Source: Callaeas wilsoni (lineage: Eukaryota > Chordata > Aves > Passeriformes > Callaeidae). Taken from it: a DNA stretch of 64,000 nt. The notes under the pieces are model-generated. The model had not been told where the DNA came from, did not search any database, and saw only the letters and a program-made list of their open reading frames with translations. Position numbers and translations under genes: made by a program. The stretch covers positions 1 through 64,000 of the forward strand of contig VWPU01001228.1 of assembly GCA_013398955.1 (NCBI GenBank), read 5' to 3'. Below, one piece after another: positions 23,634-35,145 of this stretch; position 1 is the stretch's first letter, and each line of letters opens with the position of its first letter.

Positions 23634-25557
23634 GATTTCAGAACACTTAAAGAGGGAACGTGGTGGTGAGAAAGCCATCTGCAAAAAATGTATCAGATTA
23701 ACCAGGGGAAAGGGAGGGAATAAATTATCTGTTCTTTTTAAACAAATTAAATGCATAAACCAAATAACATTTTTATCACTCAAGAGTAAAGCAGTAAACA
23801 GATTGTCTAGTGGGCTTTAGGGCAGTTCTGAGCAATGCTAATTCACATCCTCTGATACCCTGATTAGACCTTGAAAGCTCACAGCACTGAAGGTAACTCC
23901 TGCCCTGCCTGACACCTGGTGACATAGAATGATGCCAAGAACTTAGCCTTCTAACATATGCATCAAAGTGTCTCCTCACCTTAAACTTCCCCCTACACTC
24001 TGAGATGGAAAAATAATGAATAGTTTTAAGAATTCGTTGCTTTATCACTGAAGAAAACTGAGAAGAGACCAAAAAAAAGATAATGAACTCAGAGGGAATA
24101 GCCAGTCAGCTAAGGTTGGCTAAGCTATGCAATTGTGCTTTGGAGCAAATGAACCTTACTTTGAACCACTTCAAACAACTGGAAATGAAAAAAATCCTAT
24201 CAAATCTGCCATGAGGGAAGCATATGTGAACTGCACATGGTCTGAGAAACGGGATAAAAGATCTAAATAGGTCTTTTACTGTCTTTATGCTCTGATTCAT
24301 GGAAACAAGAGAGAACTTAAACACATGCTTACTTGCAGGCATCTGCTTTACGTTTATTGTCTTCAAATGAGAAAGCCAATAGTTAAGTTTATATGTGGTC
24401 CTGGATGGAAAGAAACATAAAACACTGTCAGTGAGGTTCTGACTTGGGTCCCTACCTTTGCAGTATAATCAAAGTAGCTGCTTAAGTTTATTGCAAGTTA
24501 TTTTTAGGCAAGACACAAATAAACTGTCAAGATCAGCTCTCAGATGTGAAATACAAAAGCTCCAGGTGAATATTGTGGTTTCCTTAATGTCAAAGATTTG
24601 GTTTCATACACTTCTAGGAGAAAGATATTATAAAATTTCTTAAGACACTGCAGAAAATAATATTTGATTATGTGCAGTTGAAAAATTATCAAGAAGTATA
24701 CCTTAATATTTGGGATCTTAATTTTAGTACCTCGATTCAAGACAAGAATTTATTTTTTTACATTTTTCTCTGATTCAAAGTAATCTTTACTTTTTGTGTG
24801 ACCCTGTGTGGACTAATTAAACCCCAAGTCATGGAACACTTGAAAAATAAATAAATACAAAACAAAACACTTCACTGCACATAGATCTACCCCTGGGGAA
24901 ATGATGAGAGACCAAAATATGTGACAGATGTTAGTCACATTGCTTAATGCACTACTGGAAGTTGCTCGGATACTGTGGTGATGAGTGTGGAGTGAGAACC
25001 TATATAGATTAGAACCATTTAGTAAGATGTATCCTAAACAGACTCATTACATAGCTATTACTGCAAAAAAATTGGAGAGGAGGTGATGCATGAGTTGTAG
25101 AATAGCAGACTTGTAAATGTCTTTGTATATATATGTTCTCCTAAAAAAGCCTTGTGTCTATTATTAAATGATAAGTAGAACAATTGTTTTCAATTTTAGA
25201 TCATTTATCTATGTTTTAATTTGCCATTCTGTTCATGAAGCATCAAAGATGCAACAGCAAAGCCTTTAGAAAAGCTGCTTAGCACAATAATTAGCTTTTG
25301 TATTGAACATAAAAGGCAGTCATGAACTCAGAATAGAACAGTAATAGATGAACCAGAAAAATAGAATGCATCTGCCAGAAAAGATGGGACAGGGTTGTTG
25401 GTTAAAATACTGTCCATTTCACTCTGGATTCATGCAAGTCAGTTGCTTGCAGGTCACACAAGATAAACTGTGCAAATTTTATTTGCCTTCGATTGCATAG
25501 ATGAAATTTGCTTAAAATAAATTATATCATTTAATCAAAAGGAATCCTTAATTACAA
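23634..25557. other. Unique AT-rich stretch
   Basis: No gene, RNA or repeat recognised. Frames of up to 98 codons on the minus strand (23776-24072) resemble no protein I know. Confidence 0.6.
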
Positions 25558-26128
25558 TCACAGAACCACAGAATACACCAAGTTGGAAGGGACCCAAAAG
25601 AATCATTGAGTCCAACTCCTGGTCCTGCAGACGACCAAGGGTCATGCCATGTGCCTGAGAGCATTTTGCAAATTGGCCAAATGCTTCTTGAGCTCTGTCA
25701 GGCTGTGACCACTTCTCTGGGGAGCCTGTTTCACCCTCTGGGTGAAAAATCTTTTCTTAATAGCCAACCTAAATATCACTTGACACAGCTTAAGGCCATT
25801 CATTCCCTTGGGTCCTGTCACTGTCACCAGAGAAAAAAGATCTGTGGCTGCCCCTCCTCTTCCTCTCACAAGGAAGTTGTAGACTGCAGTGAGGTCCCCT
25901 CGAGTCTCCTCTTCTCCAGACTGAACAGACCAAGTGACCTCAGTTGCTCCTCATACAGCTTCCCCTCAAGGCCCTCCATCATCTTTGTAGCCCTCCTTTG
26001 GACTTTCTAATAGCTTCATATCTTTCTTTATTATGGTGACAAATCTGCACATGATATTCAAGGTGAGGCTGCACCATTGTAGAGCAGACTGAGACAATCC
26101 CCTCCCTTGACTGGCTGGCAATGTTGTT
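25558..26128 (-). mobile_element. CR1 LINE 3' fragment
   Basis: The plus strand opens with the tail complement ATCACAGAACCACAGAATAC and AAGTTGGAAGGGACCC. It then follows the CR1 3'-UTR and ORF2 C-terminus complement: GAGTCCAACTCCTGG, AGCTCTGTCAGGCTGTG, GAAGTTGTAGACTGCAGTGA and CCTCCATCATCTTTGTAGC. It ends near GACAATCCCCTCCCTTGAC. It has the same internal arrangement as the nested CR1 at 4748-5200, so they belong to one or closely related subfamilies. The plus-strand frame 25606-26010 is antisense. Confidence 0.9.
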
Positions 26129-27925
26129 GTTTCCTTAGTAAATTTCTAAGGGATTTGTATAGGATAAAAATTAATGGTATAAACACAATATTTTTTAACA
26201 AAGTTATCCTAGCGAGTGGCTATGACCAGGCTTATACGTTCAATTCCCATAAAACAGAGGAAAACTCAGGTGTTCAAAATGTTTTGTGGCTTTACCAAAT
26301 TTCATAATCAACTCAGAATTTAGGTGGTAGGCTTCAGTTACATTATTCTAATACATGAACCTATTTAAATTACTGGAATTGGAAAAGAAACCTTTTTTCC
26401 TGTGCTTTCATTTGTTCCTGTATCTGTGCTTGCAGTACAGAATGTATTCATCACATATGATGATACTGTTCTGTCTCCTTTTTCTTTGCCAGTTACTGCA
26501 GTTATCTCAGAAGAGCATGAAATGACACTTTATCAAATAACAGCTATTACATGATGGCTTGTAAATGAAGCAGGATTGCCAAAGTCAGTTGCAGCTATAA
26601 ATTAAATTTGGCTATCTCAGATACCAAAGGCAAAAAATGAGCACTTCAGAACTTGTACTTTTTAAAGTCATGCAACAGAATCTTAGAAATTTCATGAAAT
26701 TTTGGACAATTTTTAAAAGATTTATCAATTTAGATTCCCGCATTGCAAAAACTTTTTATTTTTCCGCAGTATCACAAATAAGGATTCATCAAAGAACTTC
26801 TTTGTATGTTTATTCTTTTCATCTTTAACTTGCTTAAATTTACTCAAATTTTTTGCATAGAATAACTTAGCTAAATATGAGAATCTAGTAATGAAAATTT
26901 CTCCCAGTATTCTGACCCTCACCTCAGAGTCTACAAAATTGGATAGGTGAGATCTCAGCAAAATCCAAATTTCTGTTAGTGAATTCATTAAAAAGGGACA
27001 AAATACTGCTAGTTTTAGCAGTCATGCAAACAGTCACAGTACCATATTCTATTGATTTTTAGTTCCAGAACACTTTGCAAATTGCAAGTGATATATCCTC
27101 ACATGGCTCTTGGGAAGAGAAAAAAATTTTTGCTAGCCTTTTCAGAGAAGATTCTTGTTGAGAACATGACAGTGTTACGCATATTGTTGCAGGACACAAA
27201 GCAAGCCTTTCAGAGAGCCACAATTTGGTGTCAGGAACTCCTAACCCTATTCTAAGTGCAGTGGACCACATTGTCTCTCATGCCATGCTTGAAGCACACA
27301 AAGTATAGAGCACTCAACTTGTTGGATGTAAAGCTAGCAAAGATAGCTCCAAGGTGAAGTCATATTGATGAATGAACGTTCAAAGGCAGTCGTGAAAGAT
27401 AAAATGAGCTTGACTTTTTACTTCAAATCCTTATCATGAATGTTGGATCTAATGTCTCATACACAGGCATGAAATTTTCGTCCCTAAACTTCTGTTTGAA
27501 TTGATTGTCACTAAATTAGTGCTGAAATTCCCATTTCAGACATTCTGATCAGAATGCCTTTTGCTGTCAGGCAAAAAAAAAAAAAAGATCTGACAGACTA
27601 AAACACTACAGCACTCAGTAGAAGACAGACATTTAGAAAAAAGTCCGACAGTCTCCTGAGACGGTAGCAATTTCAAAACAATTCTGTTCACTTCTACAAA
27701 GAAGCTGTAAGACTACTCAAATTTTCTTTGCAACTTCAATCATTTGAAAACTCATCACTTTAGGTGGCCTGTAAAGTCAGTAGAGTTCTAAGAAGCTCCA
27801 GAGGTAACTCTGCCAACTCCAATATATAAAGTGACATGAATTTACAGAGACAGTGAAGAAAAGCCACAGTAAATAGACTATTTGATCATATATTTTGTAT
27901 CAGAGATATTTTTCTCAAAAGCTGG
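26129..27925. other. Unique AT-rich stretch
   Basis: I recognise nothing beyond short homopolymer runs (for example A13 near 27572). Confidence 0.6.
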
Positions 27926-27932
27926 TCCATTA

Positions 27933-29331
27933 TGCATTACATTTGGCTGGCTGCCATATGACCACCAAGTCAATCTCTAACTCCCTGTCCTCAGCCGGAC
28001 ATGGAGAAAATCATAGAATCATAGAATTGTTTGTGTTGGAAGGAGCCTTGAAAATCATCTCACCCACTATGGACAGGGGCACCTTCCACTAGACCAGGTT
28101 GCTCAAAGCCCCATCCAATCTGGCCTTGAACACTTCCAGGAAGTGTCATCCACAGCTTCTCTGGGAAACCTCTTCTAGTGCCTTATATATAAAGAATTTC
28201 TTTCTAATAGCTAATTAAAATCTAACCTCTTTCAGCTTTTAGCTGTTAGACTTTGTCCTACGAGCACAGCCCCTTGTCAAAAGTCCCTCTTTAGCTGTCT
28301 TATAGGCCCCTTTAGATACTGCAAGACTTCTATAATATCTCCTTAAAGCCTTCTCTTCACCATCTCACCCTGTCTTCATAAGAAAGTTCCATAGGAAAAA
28401 TAAGACAAAAAGTTTGTGGGCTGAGATGAAGAACAGATCATCACTTATCAAATAAAATCATTGGAAAAGCAGTCCTGGTTTGGGGAAGATTAGTGTAATT
28501 TACTGTAATTAAAAATACAGTGGTATGGTGAGAAAACAAAGACAATGCTAACAATACCTTCTCTCCACTCCTAACCTTTCTCCTCAAGCATATCTTTACT
28601 CCTTTGTTTCTGTTCCTGACTCTTCTGTTTCCTTCTCCCCTTGAGTGACACAGATGGGATGGAGTACAGGGGCTGTGATCATGTAACACTTCATCTCTCT
28701 TGCTCCTTCTTCACATTTTTCCACTGTTTGCATGTGGGGTCATTCCACAGGCTGTCCAGTCTTAATGATCTGCTCCAGCACAGGTCCTTTCCATGGGTAG
28801 AATCCTTCAGCAACAGACTGCTAGAGCATGGATTCTCTGTAGAGCCACAGGTCCTGAGAGAAAATCTGCTCCAATGTGGGCTGCTTTCCTTTCTGCCAGG
28901 AACTCTCTTGTGGGCTATCCTTGGGCTGTAGCGTTCCTCAGGTCATCTCCACCTGCTCTGATGTGGGATCTTTCACCAGCTGCAGTGTGGGTATCTGCTT
29001 CACCTCAGTCCTCTACTGGCTGCGGAGGGACAACCTGCATCACTATGGTCTTCACGGCAGGCTGCAGCTGCAGGGGAACCTCTGCTCTGGTGCCTGGAGA
29101 ACCTTCTCCCTCTTCCTTGATGGTTGTTTCCATCACATTTTTCTTAGTCCTCTCTCACAGCTGCTATGCATAATTTTGACTCTTAAATATGTTATCATAA
29201 AAGCGCCACCAGCTCAGCTTTGGCCAGCAGTCGTCATTTCCATTGGACATGATGGCAGCTCCTGGTCTCTTCTCATAGAGGACACCTTACAGGTGCCCTT
29301 GCTACCAAAACCTTGACTCAAACCCAATGCA
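27933..29331 (-). mobile_element. Solo LTR, second copy of the 10.97-kb family, split by a CR1
   Basis: The left end (TTTGGCTGGCTGCC, then CCTCAGCCGGACATGGAG) matches the left end of the LTR at 10970. After a CR1(-) insertion at 28011-28393 the LTR resumes with TAAGACAAAAAG. It runs to TGCTACCAAAACCTTGAC and CAAACCCAATGCA, the same right end as the first copy. Without the CR1 it is about 1.03 kb, against 1.05 kb for the first copy. TCCAT at 27926-27930 and 29332-29336 may be a 5-bp target duplication, offset by two bases on the left. The TTAAATATG word seen at 11831 recurs at about 29183. Frames 28641-29316 are the repeated LTR text and not genes. Confidence 0.82.
28011..28393 (-). mobile_element. 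CR1 LINE 3' fragment inserted in an LTR
   Basis: It starts with TCATAGAATCATAGAATTG, the tail complement, then GTTGGAAGGAGCCTTG and GGGGCACCTTCCACTAGACC, and CAGGTTGCTCAAAGCCCC. It ends near CACCCTGTCTTCATAAG. It is the same CR1 subfamily as the copy at 10585-12172. The LTR reads GAGAAAA just before it and GGAAAAA just after it, which fits a short A-rich target duplication. Confidence 0.9.
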
Positions 29332-29336
29332 TCCAT

Positions 29337-32300
29337 AAACATTTGAAAACATTCTTTAATCTTTCCTTTAGAACAAATCATATTGCTCTACTTCTGACAT
29401 AGCTTAGCATCAGACAATATATCCTTTAAATGTGTAAAGTAAGGTAATAAAAATGGACTTTGACCTGTTATGTTGTGGTGTCTATGTTTGTTTTAAACAT
29501 AGATTTCATAATGGATTTTTTCAAATCACACTTGACATAGTTATAGCATAACACAGTAGAACATATGAGATAGATGCTTTGATCTGCTGCTATTCTGCAG
29601 CCCTAGAAAAAATCCATTTCAACAAAGATGCATAAACTTATACCCACAGAAGTCTCTGGGATATGCTTGAATGGGCATAGCATTCATTTAACATGGTTTC
29701 TTCAGAGAAAATTGCACTAGCCTATTGAATTTCTTCTTGTAGTGGAATGTTTTCCTCAATGATTTTCTCAGAGTTCTTATATTTTAATGGCACAAGTATT
29801 ATTCATTTCTTTTATTTTCTGTTTTATTATTTAGTTAGTCAGTGTTGTAAAGTTGTTCCATTTTGTTGTTAACCTATTTCTGCCTGAGTGTTTCTTGTAA
29901 TTGCTTCATGAAATCTGATTTTTCCTCTGTCAGGAAAGAAACATAATGTAAAGAAAAGCATGCCATTAATAATAATAAAAAATAATAAAATCTACTTAAA
30001 TTAAAACATTCTTTCCCTGAGCACACTTATGCATAACCACCACAGACAAATCCCACTGTGTCTTCTGCATTTGGAGAAGGCCACTATTGAAGCCTTGCTG
30101 TATGCCAGAGAATCCACAAAAAATCTGTTCCATTATCAGTGAAGATAAAGCTCCAGCAAATGGAAATGCAGGGGTGGAGGAATGCCACTATGTTAATCAG
30201 TTGTTTGTAACAACTTGCAAGGGCAATAGCAGCTTACAAACAAGACATCCTCGGCAAAATTTTCCCTGTCATGTACCTTACTGTCCACCTGGGAACATCA
30301 ACAGCTGGTTCAGAGCTACATAGCACTAACAAACGTCTTTTGTATTGACAATAGGTCCAATTATAAGGAAGCCTGGGGAGAAGTGATGGATATAGATAGA
30401 TAGATTTTCAAAGATAAAAACACAACCTTGTTTTTTGCTCATATTTCATGTTTTCCGCTCTATGCCACTCTTATGGACTTCCCTTGTGTGGGTTCCTTAC
30501 GGAGGAAATCACTGCTTTTTCAATTTTTTATACAAGAAAATGTGAAAAAGTAACGTCACATTTGCAATGATTTAATAATCCATTATGATGTTAATAATAA
30601 TATTAAAAAATCAATTGTAATAAGCAGGTTCTATTTCCCCTCTGATTTCTCTGAATTAGAAGGGATTTTATACAAATGTCGTAAATGTCTACTTGTTTTT
30701 TGCAAGCATCTCCTAAGCAGAAAAGAATAATCTGAGATTAAGTATATTTAAGACTCTAATTCTATTCCTAGAGAGTTTGGGTAGGGTGACATTTAAGTTC
30801 CTTGATAAGCACCCTAGGCCATGTGCACACCCCACTAGTCCTACAGAAGACTATCTGAGAGTCAGTGTTCTCATCTTCTACCAGTCTTCAGTCAAATGCT
30901 GAAATACGTTCACCATAGAAAGGAATCTATATTTAAAACAAAGAAAACAAAACAAAGCTGAATAGTAATGTATCTTTCCAAGTTTCAGATCTTAATAATA
31001 AATGAACAATATAAGGAAAGTTTTTTTGGAAACATGCAAACCTGGTAATCATGCATAATGTTCAGACCACTGAAATGCAATTTCACCTGTAAGAACTTCA
31101 GTCATATAATGAACAAATGTTTTGACTTTCCTTTGGAGGTGCCAATGCTCTTCTACAGTTGGATTCACTCTGTCTTTTGTGAATGGGAAGTGGCTTCTAT
31201 AAATGAAATAATAAAATCATAGAATTTCATTATTGGTGATGGTAAATCAAGTAGAAAGAAGGTTATGTTCTCCTACTTTTCTTACTAAATTCCCATGAAA
31301 TTCAGGTGGCAATGCCCCAATTATTGTTTCATGAAAATTGTAGTCTATGTACTTTCCTTTTGCTAGCAAAATATTTCCCCTGTTGATTCTTTGCAGCAAT
31401 AATAAAAAGCAAGATGTGTAGCAACAAATGAAATAGAAGCTCACATAAACAAAAATAGTTGACATATACTAGACCATGTATGGAGGCAACCAGATTAACC
31501 AGCTCATCCTTTTTATAAAGTAGTCATTTAAAATATTCATAATGTTATGTTGTTGATAGTGATGATATGTTTTTAGACACAGCTAGTTCCAGTTTACATT
31601 GACATACTGTCATCAATTATGCTTCACCATCTGTGAACATAATTAAGTTTACCCTTAAATTTGATTTTAGAACATATCATTCACAAGTGACTCTTGTTTA
31701 CTAAACACACTAGGAATAAGCAAAAACTGAATAGCATGCATTTCGAACAAACTAGACACAATTTTGCATGCAGGCCTCACAGGGCTATAAATGTATAATC
31801 TACTCATTCTCGATGTATAACACACCTGAGCCCTTTCCAGGATTCAGGAACTCACTTAAGCCTTGTGTGCCATTATTCAAATCTCATTTATACTGTTGTC
31901 ATTGTCTATGACTCTGAATTGCAAAGAGGCCTTAAAATAGATGTAAATGCCATTGGCACTACCTTAATAGTCAGTTTAGAGGAATCAGAAATTAGATATG
32001 CTTTTTTCTCCAGAGGTAGTCGACGATATCTCAGACAAAATTTTGTCAATTTTCCAAAATCCTGAAGTACTGAACTCCGTGGGAAGTATACAACAGCAAC
32101 TTTCATGAAGTGCTCTAGATCTAAAAGATAATCTCAGTAGTTCACACCATATATATCCTGTACCCTTATTGAATAAGCATAATATTTATAACTAATGTAG
32201 AATTGCTTCCTGTTTAAACAATTGTGAATTTGTGATCCATTTTCCTTATGCATTCTAATAATGTTCCTGAAAATTACCTGTTTTCCTGGATGTGTCTTCC

Positions 32301-34545
32301 TGTTAACCTATTTGCTAAAATACATGTGGAAAGCACACGCCATAGGGATTCAAAATCAGTCAAAGCGAATTAATTTAAAAATTCAAATGAAGAGTGGTGG
32401 TTTTTTGGTTTTGTTTTGTTGGGTTGTTTTTTTTTTTTTTAATTCTCCAAGCTCTGATCTTGTTAATATATTAAGAAGAAAACTAACAACATGAAGAAAC
32501 TGTTTAGATGTCTGAAGTGGAAGCCTTTCAGAGGCAATGAGAAAATGAGACAAAAGTCTATTAATAATACTATTCTGTACTACCAACCCAGTATGGCAAT
32601 CCTGGCTCTTTTACAAGGTCAAAATAAAAGAGTTGCTAGCAAATCCTTCAAAACTACCATGTCTTAACACCTCTAAATCTTCACAGTATTTATCCATTAA
32701 ATACCTCTGAGAGACAGCAATGCATTCTCATCCCAGTTTGCATAGGAGGAACTAAAACACAGAAACTGCAGAGCACAGTTCGGAATGCACTTAGAAATTT
32801 AAAAATACAGAAGTATGCAGGAAATTAGTCTGCAGGAAAGTAAAGAACACCCCACTTGACAGGTGAACATTGACATCCTCTTTGCCTTCGCACAGGGCAA
32901 ACAGGCCAAAGAGAAATCACTCACCCCTGACAAGCAACATTCCTGTACAGGCTCTGTTGAACACCAGCTTTTCACATGGACTATTTGGGCTGTTGAGCTT
33001 TGCTCTGTTTTTAGGCAGGACTAGGGTTTAGTGCTTCATCAAATGCTGTGTAAGATGGCAAGATCAGCATATGGAGTTAAAAATGCACTATTTTGAGCAG
33101 GATTTAATCAGCTGCATGGGGAATGGGAAGATGCTGTAAATAAAGCACTGTGCATTTTCTGATGGATCTCAAGTTCTACGAGTCAGGGAGATATCATATC
33201 CTAAATCTATCTTGATAATTTGTTTTCCTAAATTCTTGACATCTATTTCATAATGAGATGTGAGATGAGAGGTAGGTCACAAATTAAAATTATTATAGAG
33301 TTCTGTCTCTGAATTTGATGTCCTGCTGCTTGGCCCCACTCAGTCCTGTCATTAAGTAACATGACAGGACATCTTCACAGCCTGTAGCACAACTCAGTCC
33401 TGTTAGGATGTGTTGTGCACAGTTAGTCCTGTGGGGGATGCTGGGATTCTTCATAAGCAATTCCCTAGCTGTGACTAGAAGCACACATTCCTGTGCCTGC
33501 CAGAAATACTAGCTGAGAGTGGGAGAAAATGTTCTGGAGTGCCTGGAAGCAGAAACTTCAGACACTAAGCCTCATATGACATCCTGGCAGTGGGTTTGAG
33601 AGGCAGCTCAACTGGTTCCAACCATGGCTAAGAACGGCAGTTCCCAGGACTGCACAAACAGTGTCTGGAAGCAAAGCTCTGTATTTTCTTTAAGCTTCTG
33701 ATGCCTGTGCCTCTGTTCAGTATCTCATAAGCCTTAACTATCCTGACCCAGTGATAGGAGACCCCTTTGAGTTTGGAGAAAACTTCAGAATATCCTGTTG
33801 TCCAGGCATATGTGTCTGGAAAAGCTTTTTATGGTCAGAAGTCATAGGGATAAGCACTCATGTATGATTTTGGAAGAAAAGAAAAAAGTAGATGAAAAGA
33901 GGTATATTTCAAGAAAATGCTTATTCTGCAGCATGAGAAACAGATCTATCAGAGGTTATGTGAGTAGTGCTTAAGGTAGCTGAGGGACACAACAAGGGAA
34001 ATCTGCCAAGTTTCATAATGAACCATCCGAGGCTAGATGCTTTCAGAAGCCTTCCAAATTTTAACCTTTTGCACACAGCAAATGTACGGCCAGCTCAGTG
34101 TGGCCCATCCTCATGTGAGAGGATTTTGGTGGATAAACTTCCTTCAAAGAGTCAGAAACAAATGGGAGAGAGGTTAGCAGAGACTTCAGGAGATGAGGAT
34201 GTGATAAGTGAAAATAGCATCATTTTCACCCCAGAGAGAACAAAAAAATTCTTGATTAGTACCTTACTGATAGGACTGTACTTTATGATTGATATATCAG
34301 ATATGGAGTGGAAGAAGACTTGAACTAAATAGGATTTCACATCTTTCTTTTACTGCTTACATGGGTTTTAAAAATAATTTTTATAATACCAGCAGCTTTC
34401 TATAAGGAGGAATTTCTATTAAAAAATTTAATATTGCTGAACAGTTTTATCCTTTGTCTTCTGAGGTTTATGATTTTTCATTTGATGACCTAGTGTATCT
34501 AATTTTTTTGATCTCTAACAATGGTTTATTTGTATACCTATATTA
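29337..34545. other. Unique AT-rich non-coding stretch
   Basis: No element or gene that I can name. Overlapping inverted repeats lie at 33317-33373. A 118-codon plus-strand frame at 33967-34323 is the longest outside transposons, but its track start is a GTG, its first ATG is at 34018, and it has no domain I recognise. Confidence 0.6.
33317..33373. repeat. Overlapping inverted repeats around CAGTCCTGT words
   Basis: GTCCTGTCAT (33343-33352) pairs exactly with ATGACAGGAC (33361-33370) across 8 nt. GATGTCCTG (33317-33325) pairs with CAGGACATC (33365-33373), so two alternative stems share one arm. The word AGTCCTGT also recurs downstream near 33405 and 33426. Confidence 0.5.
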
Positions 34546-34773
34546 ATATTAAATGCGCCGCCGGCACGCTGGCTGGGCTGAGATGGCAGCAGCTTGGTCC
34601 AGGCGTGTCCCCCACAAAGGAAGGACGCCCCAGGGCACCTCGGTGCCTCGCTTGCCGGCCTTCCAGCCCGTGCGGTGAAGGGCACGGAGCCTAGCGTGCC
34701 TGGGGCCTTTGGATAGCCCCGGCGCTGCCAGAAATGAATGAGCAGAGGTGGCTCTCGGCCGGTGATCCAAGGG

Positions 34774-34779
34774 TTTATT
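34774..34779 (-). terminator. LTR poly(A) signal AATAAA (minus strand)
   Basis: TTTATT on the plus strand reads AATAAA on the minus strand. It lies about 60 bp downstream of the TATA box of the same LTR, which is the order expected at the end of R. Confidence 0.65.
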
Positions 34780-34837
34780 GTAGAAGCACCCTCAAATGGT
34801 CCGGAAGCCGAAGAGAGCAAGGCACAGTAAGCAGGGC

Positions 34838-34866
34838 TTTATAAGGATGCAGGGAAGGGGGCGGGG
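34838..34866 (-). promoter_or_regulatory. LTR core promoter: TATAAA with upstream GC box (minus strand)
   Basis: TATAAA reads at 34838-34843 on the minus strand, and a CCCCGCCCC-type GC box lies about 15-20 bp upstream of it. Both are undamaged. A transcript would start near 34810 and run left. Whether it is used is unknown. Confidence 0.6.
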
Positions 34867-35145
34867 TGACACCACAGGGACCCATAGGAAGAGGAGAAGG
34901 GTGGGACAGGTCAGGACACCTTCCCTTAGGGGACACAAGAGGTGTCTGTCAACTGTAGACAGAACCACCCCTCAGGAATCCTAGGAAACCTAAGGCAGAA
35001 GATATCTTCACAGAATGGGGGTTTCACTCCTTGGTACCAGCCCACCAAACCTCTGTTTCTGGGCTCTGTGGCCCCCCGGTTGGTTCCTTCACCACAACAT
35101 ATACCTACTTTTAAAGATCTGACTCCCTCCACAACAGGATATTAA

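Larger units (their letters stand above)
34554..35136 (-). mobile_element. CpG-rich solo LTR with readable promoter signals
   Basis: On the minus strand it begins TGTTGTGGAGGGAG (35136) and ends CGGCGGCGCA (34554), about 583 bp with TG...CA ends. Minus-strand order of signals: a GC box (complement of GGGGCGGGG, about 34858-34866), TATAAA (34838-34843), AATAAA (34774-34779), then a roughly 200-bp U5. The short TATA-to-poly(A) distance implies a short R region. ATATTAA occurs at 34546-34552 and 35139-35145, one and two bases outside the ends, and may be the target duplication. I count about 19 CpG in 34554-34812, very unlike the surrounding DNA. The frames here (for example 34515-34820) are GC-rich chance frames. 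Confidence 0.72.

Noticed and set aside
25606..26010. 134-codon plus-strand frame
   Set aside because: It is antisense to the CR1(-) at 25558-26128.
28641..29316. Three overlapping frames of 96-146 codons
   Set aside because: They are the repeated CTCCAG-type text of the second LTR copy and have counterparts in the first copy.
33967..34323. 118-codon plus-strand frame, the longest outside transposons
   Set aside because: Its start is GTG, with the first ATG at 34018. It has no domain, no Kozak context or splice context that I can see, and its length is within chance for 64 kb.
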